From: Bacillota bacterium
GTDB taxonomy: Bacteria > Bacillota > Clostridia > Acetivibrionales > DTU013
Length of the DNA: 64,000 nucleotides
Reading direction: 5' to 3'
Assembly (NCBI GenBank): GCA_023409735.1
Contig: JAEYRB010000051.1
Span: forward strand, 12,802 to 76,801
Below the pieces are notes generated by a model, which ran no database searches, was not told the DNA's origin, and saw nothing but the letters and a program-made list of their open reading frames with translations. Shown one piece after another: positions 44,107 through 52,289 of the stretch. Made by a program: the position numbers and the translations under genes. Positions within the stretch are counted from its first letter, which is position 1. Each line of letters starts with the position of its first letter.

Positions 44107-44817
44107 TCAATTATAGTTATCGGGCTTTAGCTCCTTACTCAGCTTTTTAATTGCCTTCTTTTCAATACGTGATACATATGAGCGCGAAATTCCCAGCATG
44201 CCTGCAATTTCTCTCTGTGTTTTTCGTGTGCCGTTGAGAAGACCATAGCGTAACTCCAGAACAGTTTTTTCTCTTTTCTTTAGTACAGATTTCATTTTAT
44301 TATATAAGCGCTTTACCTGCATTTTTAGTTCAACCTCATCTATGACGCATTCGGCTTCATTGCCAATAACGTCAATAAGGGTAATTTCGTTGCCCTCGCG
44401 ATCTATGCCAATTGGATCATGAAGTGAAACCTCGCTTTGTATTTTCTTTGCTGACCGTATCTGCATAAGTATCTCATTTTCTATACAGCGGGCTGCGTAT
44501 GTGGCAAGTCGTGTACCTTTTGACTGATCAAATGTGGATATTGCTTTAATCAGTCCTATTGTGCCTATTGATATAAGATCATCGCTGTCGTTGCTAAAGG
44601 TACTGTACTTTTTAACTATATGTGCCACCAGCCTGAGATTTCTTTCAATCAGCGTATTCCTGGCATCTTCGCTTCCATTTTTGTATGCTTCTATATATTT
44701 CTGCTCTTCTTCCGGCGATAAGGGCTGAGGAAAGGAATTTGTATTTGAAACATAGCCCAATTGTAAAAATGTAGTGCCAAGTATATCGTTTATTAAAGAA
44801 AATATAAGATGAAGCAA
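44107..44817 (-). CDS. sigK: Sporulation sigma factor SigK, uninterrupted
   Basis: Late mother-cell sigma factor. The frame of 236 aa begins with a hydrophobic pro-sequence (LHLIFSLINDILGTTFLQLG) followed by the mature start NSFPQPLSPEEEQKY. Region 2 (NLRLVAHIVKKY, DLISIGTIGLIKAI, RLATYAARCIENEIL) and region 4 (REIAGMLGISRSYVSRIEKKA) are intact. I chose the TTG at 44817 because CGGGGGGTG lies just upstream. Longer starts add an untypical leader. No skin-type element splits the gene. An upstream CATATACT box (complement of 44851-44858) could be a sigma-E -10 element. Confidence 0.93.
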   Translation of the reverse strand: MLHLIFSLINDILGTTFLQLGYVSNTNSFPQPLSPEEEQKYIEAYKNGSEDARNTLIERNLRLVAHIVKKYSTFSNDSDDLISIGTIGLIKAISTFDQSKGTRLATYAARCIENEILMQIRSAKKIQSEVSLHDPIGIDREGNEITLIDVIGNEAECVIDEVELKMQVKRLYNKMKSVLKKREKTVLELRYGLLNGTRKTQREIAGMLGISRSYVSRIEKKAIKKLSKELKPDNYN

Positions 44818-44977
44818 TTCTGGCACCCCCCGAAAATGAGTCACCATATAAGTATATGAATGAACGGAAAATAGTTGCATGTTCGATTGTAAAAAATAAT
44901 TTTGGATCGGCAGTACCGTTTGCGTCCTTCCCAATTAAGGCCTTCCCAATTAATAAAAACGTGTTGGTAAAAAATCA

Positions 44978-45006
44978 TTGATAAATAATTTTCCATGTGT
45001 TATACT
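44978..45006 (+). promoter_or_regulatory. Promoter of rpsB-tsf
   Basis: TTGATA at 44978-44983 and TATACT at 45001-45006 with a spacer of exactly 17 bases. Transcription should start near 45013, just before the structured leader. Confidence 0.75.
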
Positions 45007-45026
45007 ACATAACGAAAAAATACGCA

Positions 45027-45083
45027 CACATCCCGACAATCGGATAAGTGCCCAAACGGTGTTCCGCGCGGACGACGGATGTG
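45027..45083 (+). promoter_or_regulatory. Structured rpsB leader RNA
   Basis: An outer stem CACATCC/GGATGTG (45027-45033 and 45077-45083) encloses CCGA/TCGG and TCCGCG/CGCGGA hairpins, richer in GC than the surroundings. It sits between the promoter and the ribosome binding site. S2 leaders are known autoregulatory RNAs in other bacteria; regulation here is inferred. Confidence 0.55.
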
Positions 45084-45111
45084 GAGGTATAAACTTAAGG
45101 AGGGTATATTT

Positions 45112-45876
45112 ATGTCAGTTATTTCAATGAAGCAGCTGCTTGAAGCAGGCGTCCATTTCGGTCACCAGACCAGAAGATGGAATCCCAAAATGGCCGAGTA
45201 CATCTTTACGGAGAGAAACGGCATCTACATTATCGATTTGCAGAAGACAGTAAAAAAGGTTGAAGACGCTTATTTCTTCATCAGAGAAATTGCCATGAAC
45301 GGCGACGATGTTCTTTTCGTAGGAACTAAGAAGCAGGCTCAGGATTCCATAAAGGAAGAAGCTGAGAGAAGCGGACAGTATTTTGTCAATGCAAGATGGC
45401 TTGGCGGAATGCTCACAAACTTCAAAACGATCCGTAACAGAATAGACAGGCTTAACCAGCTTGAAAGCATGGAATCAGATGGACTCTTCGAAGTACTGCC
45501 AAAGAAGGAAGTTATCAAGCTTAAGGGCGAAATGGAGAAGCTTGAGAAATACCTTGGCGGTATCAAGAACATGAAGAAGCTTCCGGGAGCTATGTTTATT
45601 GTTGACCCAAGGAAAGAAAGAAATGCTATCCTTGAAGCAAGGAAGCTTGGTATTCCTGTAGTAGCTATAGTTGATACCAACTGTGATCCTGACGAGGTTG
45701 ATTATGTTATTCCGGGTAATGATGATGCAATAAGGGCTGTTAAGCTCATTGCCGCAAAAATTGCCGATGCAATAATTGAAGGCCGTCAAGGTGAACAGCT
45801 TTCTACCGACAGTGCTGAGGCAGAAGAAAAGGTAAATGAAGAAGGCTCAGTCGAGGAAACAACTGTAGAGGAATAA
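45112..45876 (+). CDS. rpsB: 30S ribosomal protein S2
   Basis: A small-subunit ribosomal protein of 254 aa. The N-terminus SVISMKQLLEAGVHFGHQTR and the motif DPRKERNAILEARKLGIPVV are diagnostic. The ATG at 45112 follows AAGGAGGG. The acidic C-terminal tail (EAEEKVNEEGSVEE) is typical. It is transcribed with tsf from the promoter at 44978. Confidence 0.97.
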   Translation: MSVISMKQLLEAGVHFGHQTRRWNPKMAEYIFTERNGIYIIDLQKTVKKVEDAYFFIREIAMNGDDVLFVGTKKQAQDSIKEEAERSGQYFVNARWLGGMLTNFKTIRNRIDRLNQLESMESDGLFEVLPKKEVIKLKGEMEKLEKYLGGIKNMKKLPGAMFIVDPRKERNAILEARKLGIPVVAIVDTNCDPDEVDYVIPGNDDAIRAVKLIAAKIADAIIEGRQGEQLSTDSAEAEEKVNEEGSVEETTVEE

Positions 45877-45968
45877 TACATGGATCCCAACTGGTAAATG
45901 ACTAATAAAACGGTATATTGTTTTGTGTATCGTTAATAATATGATTATTATGGTTTGGAGGAATTTGG

Positions 45969-46616
45969 ATGATTACTGCTGAATTGGTAAAGCAACTTAG
46001 GGAAAGAACCGGAGCAGGCATGATGGACTGTAAAAAGGCTCTTACAGAAACAGATGGCGATATTGAAAAAGCAATAGAATTTCTTAGAGAAAAGGGTTTA
46101 GCTGCAGCAGCAAAGAAATCCGGAAGAATAGCTGCTGAAGGATTAGTTGAATCATATATACATGGAAACGGCAGAATAGGTGTTCTTGTTGAGGTCAACA
46201 TTGAGACTGACTTTGCAGCAGCAAATGCAGATTTCAAACAGCTGGTTAAGGATATTGCAATGCAGATTGCAGCAGCAAAGCCTGAATATGTTAGAAGAGA
46301 AGAGGTTCCTGCAGCAGTTCTGGAGAAGGAAATGGAGATTCTCAGAGCACAGGCCAGAAATGAAGGAAAGCCTGAAAAGATTATTGAGAAAATGGTAGAA
46401 GGCAGAATCGATAAATTCTACAAGGAAATATGTCTTCTTGACCAGCCTTGGATCAAGGATCCTGAAAAAACTATACAGCAGCTTGTTACAGAGAACATAG
46501 CAAAGATCGGTGAAAATATCAATGTCAGAAGGTTCGTTAGGTATGAAAGAGGAGAAGGCCTTGAGAAGAAAAACGAAAACTTTGCTGATGAGGTTGCAAA
46601 ACAGGTAAATAAATAA
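45969..46616 (+). CDS. tsf: Elongation factor Ts
   Basis: The nucleotide exchange factor for EF-Tu, 215 aa, the usual length in Firmicutes. The N-terminal UBA part ITAELVKQLRERTGAGMMDCKKAL and the LVESYIHGNGRIGVLVEVN segment are diagnostic. TGGAGG precedes the ATG at 45969. It follows rpsB by 92 bases and is followed by two hairpins. Confidence 0.97.
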   Translation: MITAELVKQLRERTGAGMMDCKKALTETDGDIEKAIEFLREKGLAAAAKKSGRIAAEGLVESYIHGNGRIGVLVEVNIETDFAAANADFKQLVKDIAMQIAAAKPEYVRREEVPAAVLEKEMEILRAQARNEGKPEKIIEKMVEGRIDKFYKEICLLDQPWIKDPEKTIQQLVTENIAKIGENINVRRFVRYERGEGLEKKNENFADEVAKQVNK

Positions 46617-46618
46617 TA

Positions 46619-46704
46619 ATACCTGTTTACTGAAAACAGGTATCACATAGCTAAACAAATAAAAGCCTGAGATTACGCTATTTTGCGTCATTACAGGCTT
46701 TTCA
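46619..46704 (+). terminator. Double hairpin terminator after tsf
   Basis: The first hairpin, 46619-46643, is a perfect 10-bp stem (ATACCTGTTT) directly after the stop. The second, 46661-46702, has AAAAGCCTG/CAGGCTTTT outer arms and an ACGC/GCGT inner stem and ends in TTTTCATTTT. The second is the likely terminator. The rest of the gap to 47019 shows nothing clear. Confidence 0.75.
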
Positions 46705-47019
46705 TTTTGATTTGAAATACAAGCATCGTGTGCGAGTAAGCTATTTTAAGGTTATATTATAGATTCTTATATTGGAAAAACTTGCCGTTAAAAAACTAAC
46801 ATGATAAAATATCGCTGCGCATGTATTATTTAGTGATATAAGGCAAAGTGTATAATGAAAGGACAGCTTTACAATAAACATAAACCCAAAACTAATTTTT
46901 CCCTGGCGTAAAAAGACTATTTTCGTTGCTGTCAGCAAAACGATACTGTAAAATGAATTACTACTAATTTTTTTTCGAGAAAAATATTGTTAAGATAGAT
47001 AAATCCAGGTGAGAGAATT

Positions 47020-47409
47020 ATGACTCATGAAGAAATTATTGAATACTGCCTGAGAAAACCCGGTGCGTATATCGATTATCCTTTTTACCCTGTTTCACCG
47101 GTGGTCAAGGTAAAAGCACCTTCTCAGGAGAAGGGCCGCATTTTTGCACAGCTGCTTATGCTTCATGACGAACCTAAGGTCACCTTGAACTGCACACCAA
47201 TAACGGCAGAAATTTTCCGCAATGCTTATCCCGGCTCTGTTGTAAGAGGTTGGCATTGTCCACGGGTACAGCAGCCTCATTTTAACACAGTGGACCTTGA
47301 CGGTGTTGTCCCTGACATAGAAATTATCCATATGATAGACCATTCTTATGACACAGTGGTGGCAAAATTACCAAAATATATACAGAAAGAGTTAAAGGGG
47401 GAGGCATGA
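47020..47409 (+). CDS. MmcQ/YjbR family protein
   Basis: A small cytoplasmic DNA-binding-fold protein (CyaY-like) of 129 aa. The sequence THEEIIEYCLRKPGAYIDYP and the end HSYDTVVAKLPKYIQKEL match the MmcQ/YjbR family. The function is not established. The ATG at 47020 follows CAGGTGAGAG. Its stop overlaps the next start (ATGA), so the two genes are coupled. Confidence 0.82.
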   Translation: MTHEEIIEYCLRKPGAYIDYPFYPVSPVVKVKAPSQEKGRIFAQLLMLHDEPKVTLNCTPITAEIFRNAYPGSVVRGWHCPRVQQPHFNTVDLDGVVPDIEIIHMIDHSYDTVVAKLPKYIQKELKGEA

Positions 47410-47792
47410 TGGCGGCACATTTTACGGATGTATGTCTTATAACTGAGGATGTCCTGCGGCTGCGGTCATTTTATGAATTGGTATTTGGCGGTGAAGCTGA
47501 GGGGGACGAAATTCATTCCTCTCTTGTAATCAATGGTTTGACTTTAACCTTTGATTATTCTGTAACATTGCAGGAAAACCCGGCCTTCAGTTATGTGACC
47601 GGAGGCGGAGCAAATAACATTATTATTGGTTTCAACGTGGATAATGTAGATGCGGAGTATCAGCGGCTGTTGCTATTGGACGTTGAAATGCTGAACCAGC
47701 CAACAACTCATCCATGGGGTGCACGTTCCTTCCAATTTAAAGACCCGGATGGGAATATCCTTAATTTCCGTTGCTGGGCAAGGGAGGATTAG
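47406..47792 (+). CDS. VOC (glyoxalase/dioxygenase superfamily) protein
   Basis: A 128-aa metalloprotein-fold protein with two beta-alpha-beta-beta-beta halves: AHFTDVCLITEDVLRLRSFYE at the start, and WGARSFQFKDPDGNILNF near the end, the typical VOC closing motif. A possible metal glutamate or histidine set is incomplete, so activity is uncertain. It is translationally coupled to the MmcQ gene. Confidence 0.8.
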   Translation: MMAAHFTDVCLITEDVLRLRSFYELVFGGEAEGDEIHSSLVINGLTLTFDYSVTLQENPAFSYVTGGGANNIIIGFNVDNVDAEYQRLLLLDVEMLNQPTTHPWGARSFQFKDPDGNILNFRCWARED

Positions 47793-47967
47793 TATAAACG
47801 ATTGTATTATGGAAGCTTTATCTTTTTAGGGGCTATATAATGCTAAGGCTACACTTCTGAGGCATAATGAAAACCGCACATATTGTGTTGATTATGGTGG
47901 CAGTCATATTGCCTCCGTACAAAAACTTAAGTGGATCTAGTTGGTACTTAATGAGGAGGAACAAACA

Positions 47968-48335
47968 ATGGAAGAAATAAAAAGAAGTGAAATAAATGAG
48001 GAATGGGCACATTCTGGGATTGTTGAGGCTGGCGATTATATTTTTATCAGCTATTGTATGAAAAACGAGGGACAATCCATTGAAGACCAAATCAATGGTG
48101 CATTTGATGTTTTAAGTGAGAGACTGGAAACAGTTGGTCTGAGCTTAGATCCGTTGTGAAAATGGATTGCCTGTTCAAAGATATTACGGACTTAACCTTA
48201 CTGGGGAAAGTAATTAAAGAAAGATTTCATGGGAAATATCCGGCAAGAAAAGCATTTGAAACAAAGTTCATCAGAGACGAAATTGGCTTTCAGATTGATG
48301 CAATAGCATTCCGGGAAGAGTATGACACTATTTAG
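47968..48335 (+). pseudogene. RidA/YjgF family gene with a one-base deletion
   Basis: GAGGAGG precedes the ATG at 47968. The first frame encodes EEIKRSEINEEWAHSGIVEA and GDYIFISYCMKNEGQSIEDQ, and stops at a TGA at 48157-48159 after LSLDPL. From the same place another frame continues VVKMDCLFKDITDL ... ERFHGKYPARKAFE to a TAG at 48333-48335. Inserting one T in GATCCG near 48151 would give LDSVVKMD, the expected family sequence. The family is an imine/enamine deaminase (Rid). The C-terminal part also lacks some expected residues, so it is probably dead. Confidence 0.75.
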
Positions 48336-48407
48336 CGATTGTTGATTCATTTTTACTATGGCTGAAATGTGGATATCAGAGGCCTCTGCCAAAATTTTTT
48401 TGACACC

Positions 48408-48437
48408 TTGCGAAATGAATTGACACTATGTTATAAT
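48408..48437 (+). promoter_or_regulatory. Strong extended -10 promoter of a probable noncoding RNA
   Basis: TTGCGA at 48408-48413 and a perfect TATAAT at 48432-48437 (spacer 18), preceded by TGT as an extended -10 element. No gene with a ribosome binding site follows before the terminator at 48619. Confidence 0.65.
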
Positions 48438-48443
48438 AATGCG

Positions 48444-48649
48444 GAATTAATAAATCTCTATCATGTATTAAAGCAAAGAAAAGTAGCTCGGCGGGGTGAC
48501 CGGGAAAATGGATGGGTACATTTTCAGCTCATGTTGTATTAAGGGAGGAATAGCGGGGATGTTCCAGAGTATTGAGACTTATGAGGTAAAATGTTTAAGG
48601 TCATAAAATAAAAGTGAGGGGGACATATTGCTGATATGTTCCCTTTTTT
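48444..48649 (+). ncRNA. Probable free-standing structured RNA, about 205 nt
   Basis: A good promoter is followed by about 175 bases without a credible frame and then a strong terminator. Inside are a GC-rich segment GTAGCTCGGCGGGGTGACCG (48486-48505) and a hairpin GAAAATG/CATTTTC closing an 8-base loop (48508-48529). A purine-rich AAGGGAGG lies near 48542. The size and the GCGGGGTGACCGGG block remind me of the raiA-type RNA of Firmicutes, but I cannot confirm this. No aptamer of a known riboswitch class was recognised, and pyrH starts 270 bases after the terminator. Confidence 0.55.
48619..48649 (+). terminator. Terminator of the noncoding RNA
   Basis: A 10-bp stem (GGGGACATAT with ATATGTTCCC, one G-T pair) with a 5-base loop is followed by six T residues. 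The 269 bases from here to pyrH show no clear feature apart from a 26-codon frame at 48674-48754 without a ribosome binding site. Confidence 0.8.
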
Positions 48650-48918
48650 AAGGACAAAAGCAAGTGAAGAAATATGGTTAGCATAGTCATACATGATTAT
48701 ATTCCATTATTAAACGAGGCAAAGTACTGTATCAATTCTTTAAATGATAAGTAACGATTTTGTTTGCAGGGTAGAAATCGGGGAGACCAGAATAGCTGAG
48801 AAGCATAATTAATAGGAAAATGCTCCAAAACTGAAACATTTTCTTTAACCGATGTGTTTAAGAAGGATTTTATACAGCTTGTGTAGAAAATAACAATAAT
48901 CCAGTGGGGGTAAGACAT

Positions 48919-49635
48919 ATGACACCTAAGTATAAGAGAGTTTTATTGAAACTAAGCGGCGAGGCACTTGCCGGCAATTTAAAAACAGGAATCGATACCG
49001 ATACATTAAGCTCGATTTCTGAAAGGATAAGTGAATTATATAAGCTTGGTACGGAAATATCCATTGTCGTAGGCGGTGGTAACTTTTGGAGAGGCAGAAG
49101 TGGTAAGGGAATGGACAGGACGACAGCAGACCACATGGGAATGCTGGCTACAGTTATTAATTCTCTGGCTTTGCAGGATGCACTGGAAAACAAGGGTATT
49201 CCTACGAGAGTACAGACAGCTATTGAAATGAGACAGATAGCTGAGCCGTACATTAGAAGGCGAGCAGTAAGGCACCTGGAGAAGAAGCGTGTTGTCATAT
49301 TTGCCTGTGGAATAGGTAATCCATACTTTTCAACAGATACAACAGCTGCACTTAGAGCAGCCGAGATAGATGCTGAGGTTATTCTTAAGGCAACCATGGT
49401 TGACGGTGTATATGACAGCGATCCAAAGAAAAATCCGAACGCTAAGAGATTTGAGACTCTGTCATTCTCTGAGGCACTTTCAAGAAGACTTGAAGTCATG
49501 GATTCCACAGCGCTTTCACTTTGCATGGATAACAATATACCACTTATCGTCTTTGATATGATGAACCCTGACAATATAATCAGGGTCGTGTGCGGTGAAA
49601 ATATAGGTACAACATTGTACTCAATTCCTAAATAA
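48919..49635 (+). CDS. pyrH: Uridylate kinase
   Basis: It phosphorylates UMP to UDP, 238 aa, a hexameric amino acid kinase-fold enzyme. The N-terminus YKRVLLKLSGEALAG and the motif VVGGGNFWRGR are diagnostic; DRTTADHMGMLATVIN and TDTTAALRAAEI complete the site. The ATG at 48919 follows GTGGGGGTAAG. It begins the pyrH-frr-uppS-cdsA-dxr-rseP run. Confidence 0.96.
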   Translation: MTPKYKRVLLKLSGEALAGNLKTGIDTDTLSSISERISELYKLGTEISIVVGGGNFWRGRSGKGMDRTTADHMGMLATVINSLALQDALENKGIPTRVQTAIEMRQIAEPYIRRRAVRHLEKKRVVIFACGIGNPYFSTDTTAALRAAEIDAEVILKATMVDGVYDSDPKKNPNAKRFETLSFSEALSRRLEVMDSTALSLCMDNNIPLIVFDMMNPDNIIRVVCGENIGTTLYSIPK

Positions 49636-49665
49636 CAAAAAATATTATTTAAGGGAGGTAGTAAG

Positions 49666-50223
49666 ATGGCAGTTAATTCTTACACAGATATTGAAGAAAA
49701 GATGAAAAAGTCTATAGGCGTACTTAAAGAGGATTTGGCAGGCTTAAGAGCCGGAAGGGCTAATCCGGCAATATTGGATAAGCTCTCAGTAGATTATTAT
49801 GGTGTGCCTACACCGATAAATCAACTTGGAAGTATATCAGTGCCCGAGGCAAGAGTTATTGTAATACAGCCTTGGGATGCAAAGGTACTTAAAGAAATTG
49901 AAAAAGCAATACAGAAATCTGATATAGGAATAAACCCTAATAATGATGGAAAGGTTATAAGACTTGTATTTCCTATACTCACAGAAGAAAGAAGAAAGGA
50001 ACTTTGCAAGAGTTCCAAGAAAAATGGAGAAGAAACTAAAGTTGCAATAAGAGCAATCAGAAGAGATGCAATAGAGCGCTTTAAGGCACAAAAAAAGAAT
50101 AGTGAGATAACTGAAGATGACCTTAAAAACGCTGAAAATGATATACAGAAGATGACAGACAAATTTATTGCTGAAGTTGACAAGATAGTTGAAGCGAAGG
50201 AAAAGGAAATAATGGAGGTTTAG
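49666..50223 (+). CDS. frr: Ribosome recycling factor
   Basis: It splits post-termination ribosomes together with EF-G. The 185-aa length is exact for the family. The motif EDLAGLRAGRANPAILDKL near residue 21 and the tail MTDKFIAEVDKIVEAKEKEIMEV are diagnostic. AAGGGAGG precedes the ATG at 49666. It lies 30 bases after pyrH. Confidence 0.97.
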   Translation: MAVNSYTDIEEKMKKSIGVLKEDLAGLRAGRANPAILDKLSVDYYGVPTPINQLGSISVPEARVIVIQPWDAKVLKEIEKAIQKSDIGINPNNDGKVIRLVFPILTEERRKELCKSSKKNGEETKVAIRAIRRDAIERFKAQKKNSEITEDDLKNAENDIQKMTDKFIAEVDKIVEAKEKEIMEV

Positions 50224-50229
50224 AACTGC

Positions 50230-50490
50230 TTGGCGTTATGGGAGCAGTCCTTAATTGGAACAATGGAAATTCCTGATGTTACTTGCAATAAACTTGAAAA
50301 GGCGTGCAAGACACTAGAGATAGCAGGAACCAAAAAGATTATAGTCCAGGTCACTGAGCCGCCCAGATCAAAAGAAGGAGCCTATAATGAGGCCTCAAGG
50401 GTGATAAGGCAGGAAATACTGGCAGATGGTTCCGTAAAGCTTCTTGTGTGCAATGTGGATAGATATCTAGAAAAAGAATCCATTAAATAA
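50230..50490 (+). CDS. Small hypothetical protein between frr and uppS
   Basis: The frame opens at a TTG at 50230, 11 bases after a GGAGG, and gives 86 aa. An internal ATG at 50263 gives 75 aa starting MEIPDVTCNKLEKACKTL, but its ribosome binding site is weak, so the start is uncertain. The sequence has a beta-alpha pattern (KKIIVQVTEPP, SVKLLVCNVDRYLEK) and no membrane segment. It ends before a terminator, so it closes the pyrH-frr transcript. I do not recognise the family. Confidence 0.65.
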   Translation: MALWEQSLIGTMEIPDVTCNKLEKACKTLEIAGTKKIIVQVTEPPRSKEGAYNEASRVIRQEILADGSVKLLVCNVDRYLEKESIK

Positions 50491-50540
50491 GATTCATAAA
50501 AAAGAAATCTATAAAGAAATTTCTTGGTAGGTTAAGTAAA

Positions 50541-50574
50541 GGCGACATGACAAAGTATCATGCCGTCTTTTTTT
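50541..50574 (+). terminator. Terminator after the frr transcript
   Basis: A GGCGACATGA/TCATGCCGTC stem with one mismatch and a 7-base loop is followed by a run of seven T residues. uppS starts about 110 bases later. Confidence 0.8.
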
Positions 50575-50682
50575 AACATATTATTAATTTGTTTTTATAG
50601 CTTTAGTTCTGTATAATTGTATAATATGATTTGCTAATAGAAAATACTGTATGCGATAAGTTAGAGTTTTATGGAGGTAAAT

Positions 50683-51432
50683 ATGTTTTTTTCAGGCCGT
50701 GGCAGGCAGGAAGGGCCTGTCCTGGATAAAAAGGAGCTGCTTCCCAGACATATAGCTGTTATTATGGACGGCAACGGCCGTTGGGCCAAAAAAAGAGGTC
50801 TTCCCAGAAAAGCAGGACACAGAGAGGGAGCTAATACACTTAAAAGAATAACTCGGATATGTGATGAGATCGGCATAGAATACTTGACTGTATATGCCTT
50901 TTCAACCGAAAACTGGTCAAGACCAAAGGAAGAGGTTGACGCTCTGATGTCGCTGCTAACGGAGTTCTTGCGCAATGCAGACGATGAGCTCGCCGGCAAA
51001 AATATAAAGATAAAGGTAATTGGTGAAGCTAAGGGCCTGAGTTCTGAAATCCAAAAAGAGATCAACCGTGTAATGAACAATACAAAGGATAATACTGGAC
51101 TGACACTAACACTGGCTTTGAATTATGGCAGCAGGTCAGAAATAACCAGAGCTGCAGCTGATATTGCAAGAGATGTAAAAAAAGGTACTTTAAAGCTTGA
51201 AGCTATCGACGAAAAGCTATTTGAGAGTTATTTATACACAGCAGGAATACCGGACCCGGACATGATAATAAGACCGAGCGGTGAAAACAGGCTCAGCAAT
51301 TTTCTGCTTTGGCAGGCATCATATTCAGAGCTTTGGTATTCAAACATACTATGGCCTGATTTCTCTAAAAAGGATCTGCTCCAGGCTATAGCAGATTATC
51401 AAAAGAGGAGCAGACGTTTTGGAGGTCTATAA
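50683..51432 (+). CDS. uppS: Isoprenyl (undecaprenyl) diphosphate synthase
   Basis: It condenses isopentenyl diphosphate units in cis to give the undecaprenyl carrier of cell-wall synthesis. The 249-aa protein has HIAVIMDGNGRWAKKRG near residue 24, with the catalytic aspartate, and the C-terminal PDMIIRPSGENRLSNFLLWQ. I chose the ATG at 50683 because GGAGG, part of an upstream in-frame ATGGAGG, serves as its site. It is 2 bases before cdsA. Confidence 0.95.
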   Translation: MFFSGRGRQEGPVLDKKELLPRHIAVIMDGNGRWAKKRGLPRKAGHREGANTLKRITRICDEIGIEYLTVYAFSTENWSRPKEEVDALMSLLTEFLRNADDELAGKNIKIKVIGEAKGLSSEIQKEINRVMNNTKDNTGLTLTLALNYGSRSEITRAAADIARDVKKGTLKLEAIDEKLFESYLYTAGIPDPDMIIRPSGENRLSNFLLWQASYSELWYSNILWPDFSKKDLLQAIADYQKRSRRFGGL

Positions 51433-51434
51433 AA

Positions 51435-52250
51435 ATGAAAACTAGAATTATAAGTGCTGTTGTAGCAATAATTATATTGGCGGCAGTTCTTTATCTTGGT
51501 AGTACGGCTGTTGGAATAGCAGTATTTGCTTTGGCAATTGTTGGCGTTTTTGAATTTTACAGAGCACTTTCGAAGAGTGGATATAAACCGGTGTATGCCG
51601 TGGGAATGGCAGCCTGTCTTCCTCTGCTTTATCCGGCACTTTCAGCTAATATAACTGACATTACGGATAATGCAGGTCTTCTTGTTGGTATTTCGGCCTT
51701 TATTTTAACAGTAGTGTTGCTTTGCATTCTAATTTTCTCCGATGGTAAATACAAGGTAGCCGACATATCAATTACATTTTTTGGAGTTTTTTATGTAGCT
51801 TTTTTACTATCCTTTATAACATTAACAAGAAAACTTAATAATGGGTACCTTTATATATGGTTAATCTTTATTGGAGCATTAATGACAGACACATTTGCAT
51901 ATTTTACAGGTGTTGCCATCGGTAAGACAAAGATACTGCCGAAGGTAAGCCCGAAGAAGACCCTTGAGGGCAGTATAGGCGGAGTAATTGGCTGTATTGC
52001 AGCGATGCTGCTTTTCGGATATTATTTTAAAGCTATACTGGGAATAGAGCTTTATCATTTTGCATTACTGGGAACGATATGCTCTGTAGTATCACAGTTG
52101 GGTGATTGGGCAGCGTCGGCAATAAAAAGACAGGCAGGAATTAAGGACTATGGCAAAATAATGCCGGGGCACGGAGGAGTTCTTGACAGGGTAGATAGTA
52201 TACTTTTTGTGGCTCCGGTAGTTTATATTTATTTAACATTATTTGTGTAA
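51435..52250 (+). CDS. cdsA: Phosphatidate cytidylyltransferase
   Basis: A membrane enzyme making CDP-diacylglycerol from phosphatidate and CTP, 271 aa with about eight hydrophobic segments. The signature lies near the C-terminus: GDWAASAIKRQAGIKDYGK, then MPGHGGVLDRVDS. KVSPKKTLEGSIGG is also typical. GGAGG precedes the ATG at 51435. It feeds pgsA and other phospholipid enzymes. Confidence 0.95.
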   Translation: MKTRIISAVVAIIILAAVLYLGSTAVGIAVFALAIVGVFEFYRALSKSGYKPVYAVGMAACLPLLYPALSANITDITDNAGLLVGISAFILTVVLLCILIFSDGKYKVADISITFFGVFYVAFLLSFITLTRKLNNGYLYIWLIFIGALMTDTFAYFTGVAIGKTKILPKVSPKKTLEGSIGGVIGCIAAMLLFGYYFKAILGIELYHFALLGTICSVVSQLGDWAASAIKRQAGIKDYGKIMPGHGGVLDRVDSILFVAPVVYIYLTLFV

Positions 52251-52289
52251 CGTTTATTCAGCATTAATTATGATACAAGGAGTTCATGA

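Noticed and set aside
48145..48165. Programmed frameshift in the ridA-like gene
   Set aside because: No slippery heptamer or downstream structure is present at the junction, and the family is not known to use frameshifting; a one-base loss fits better.
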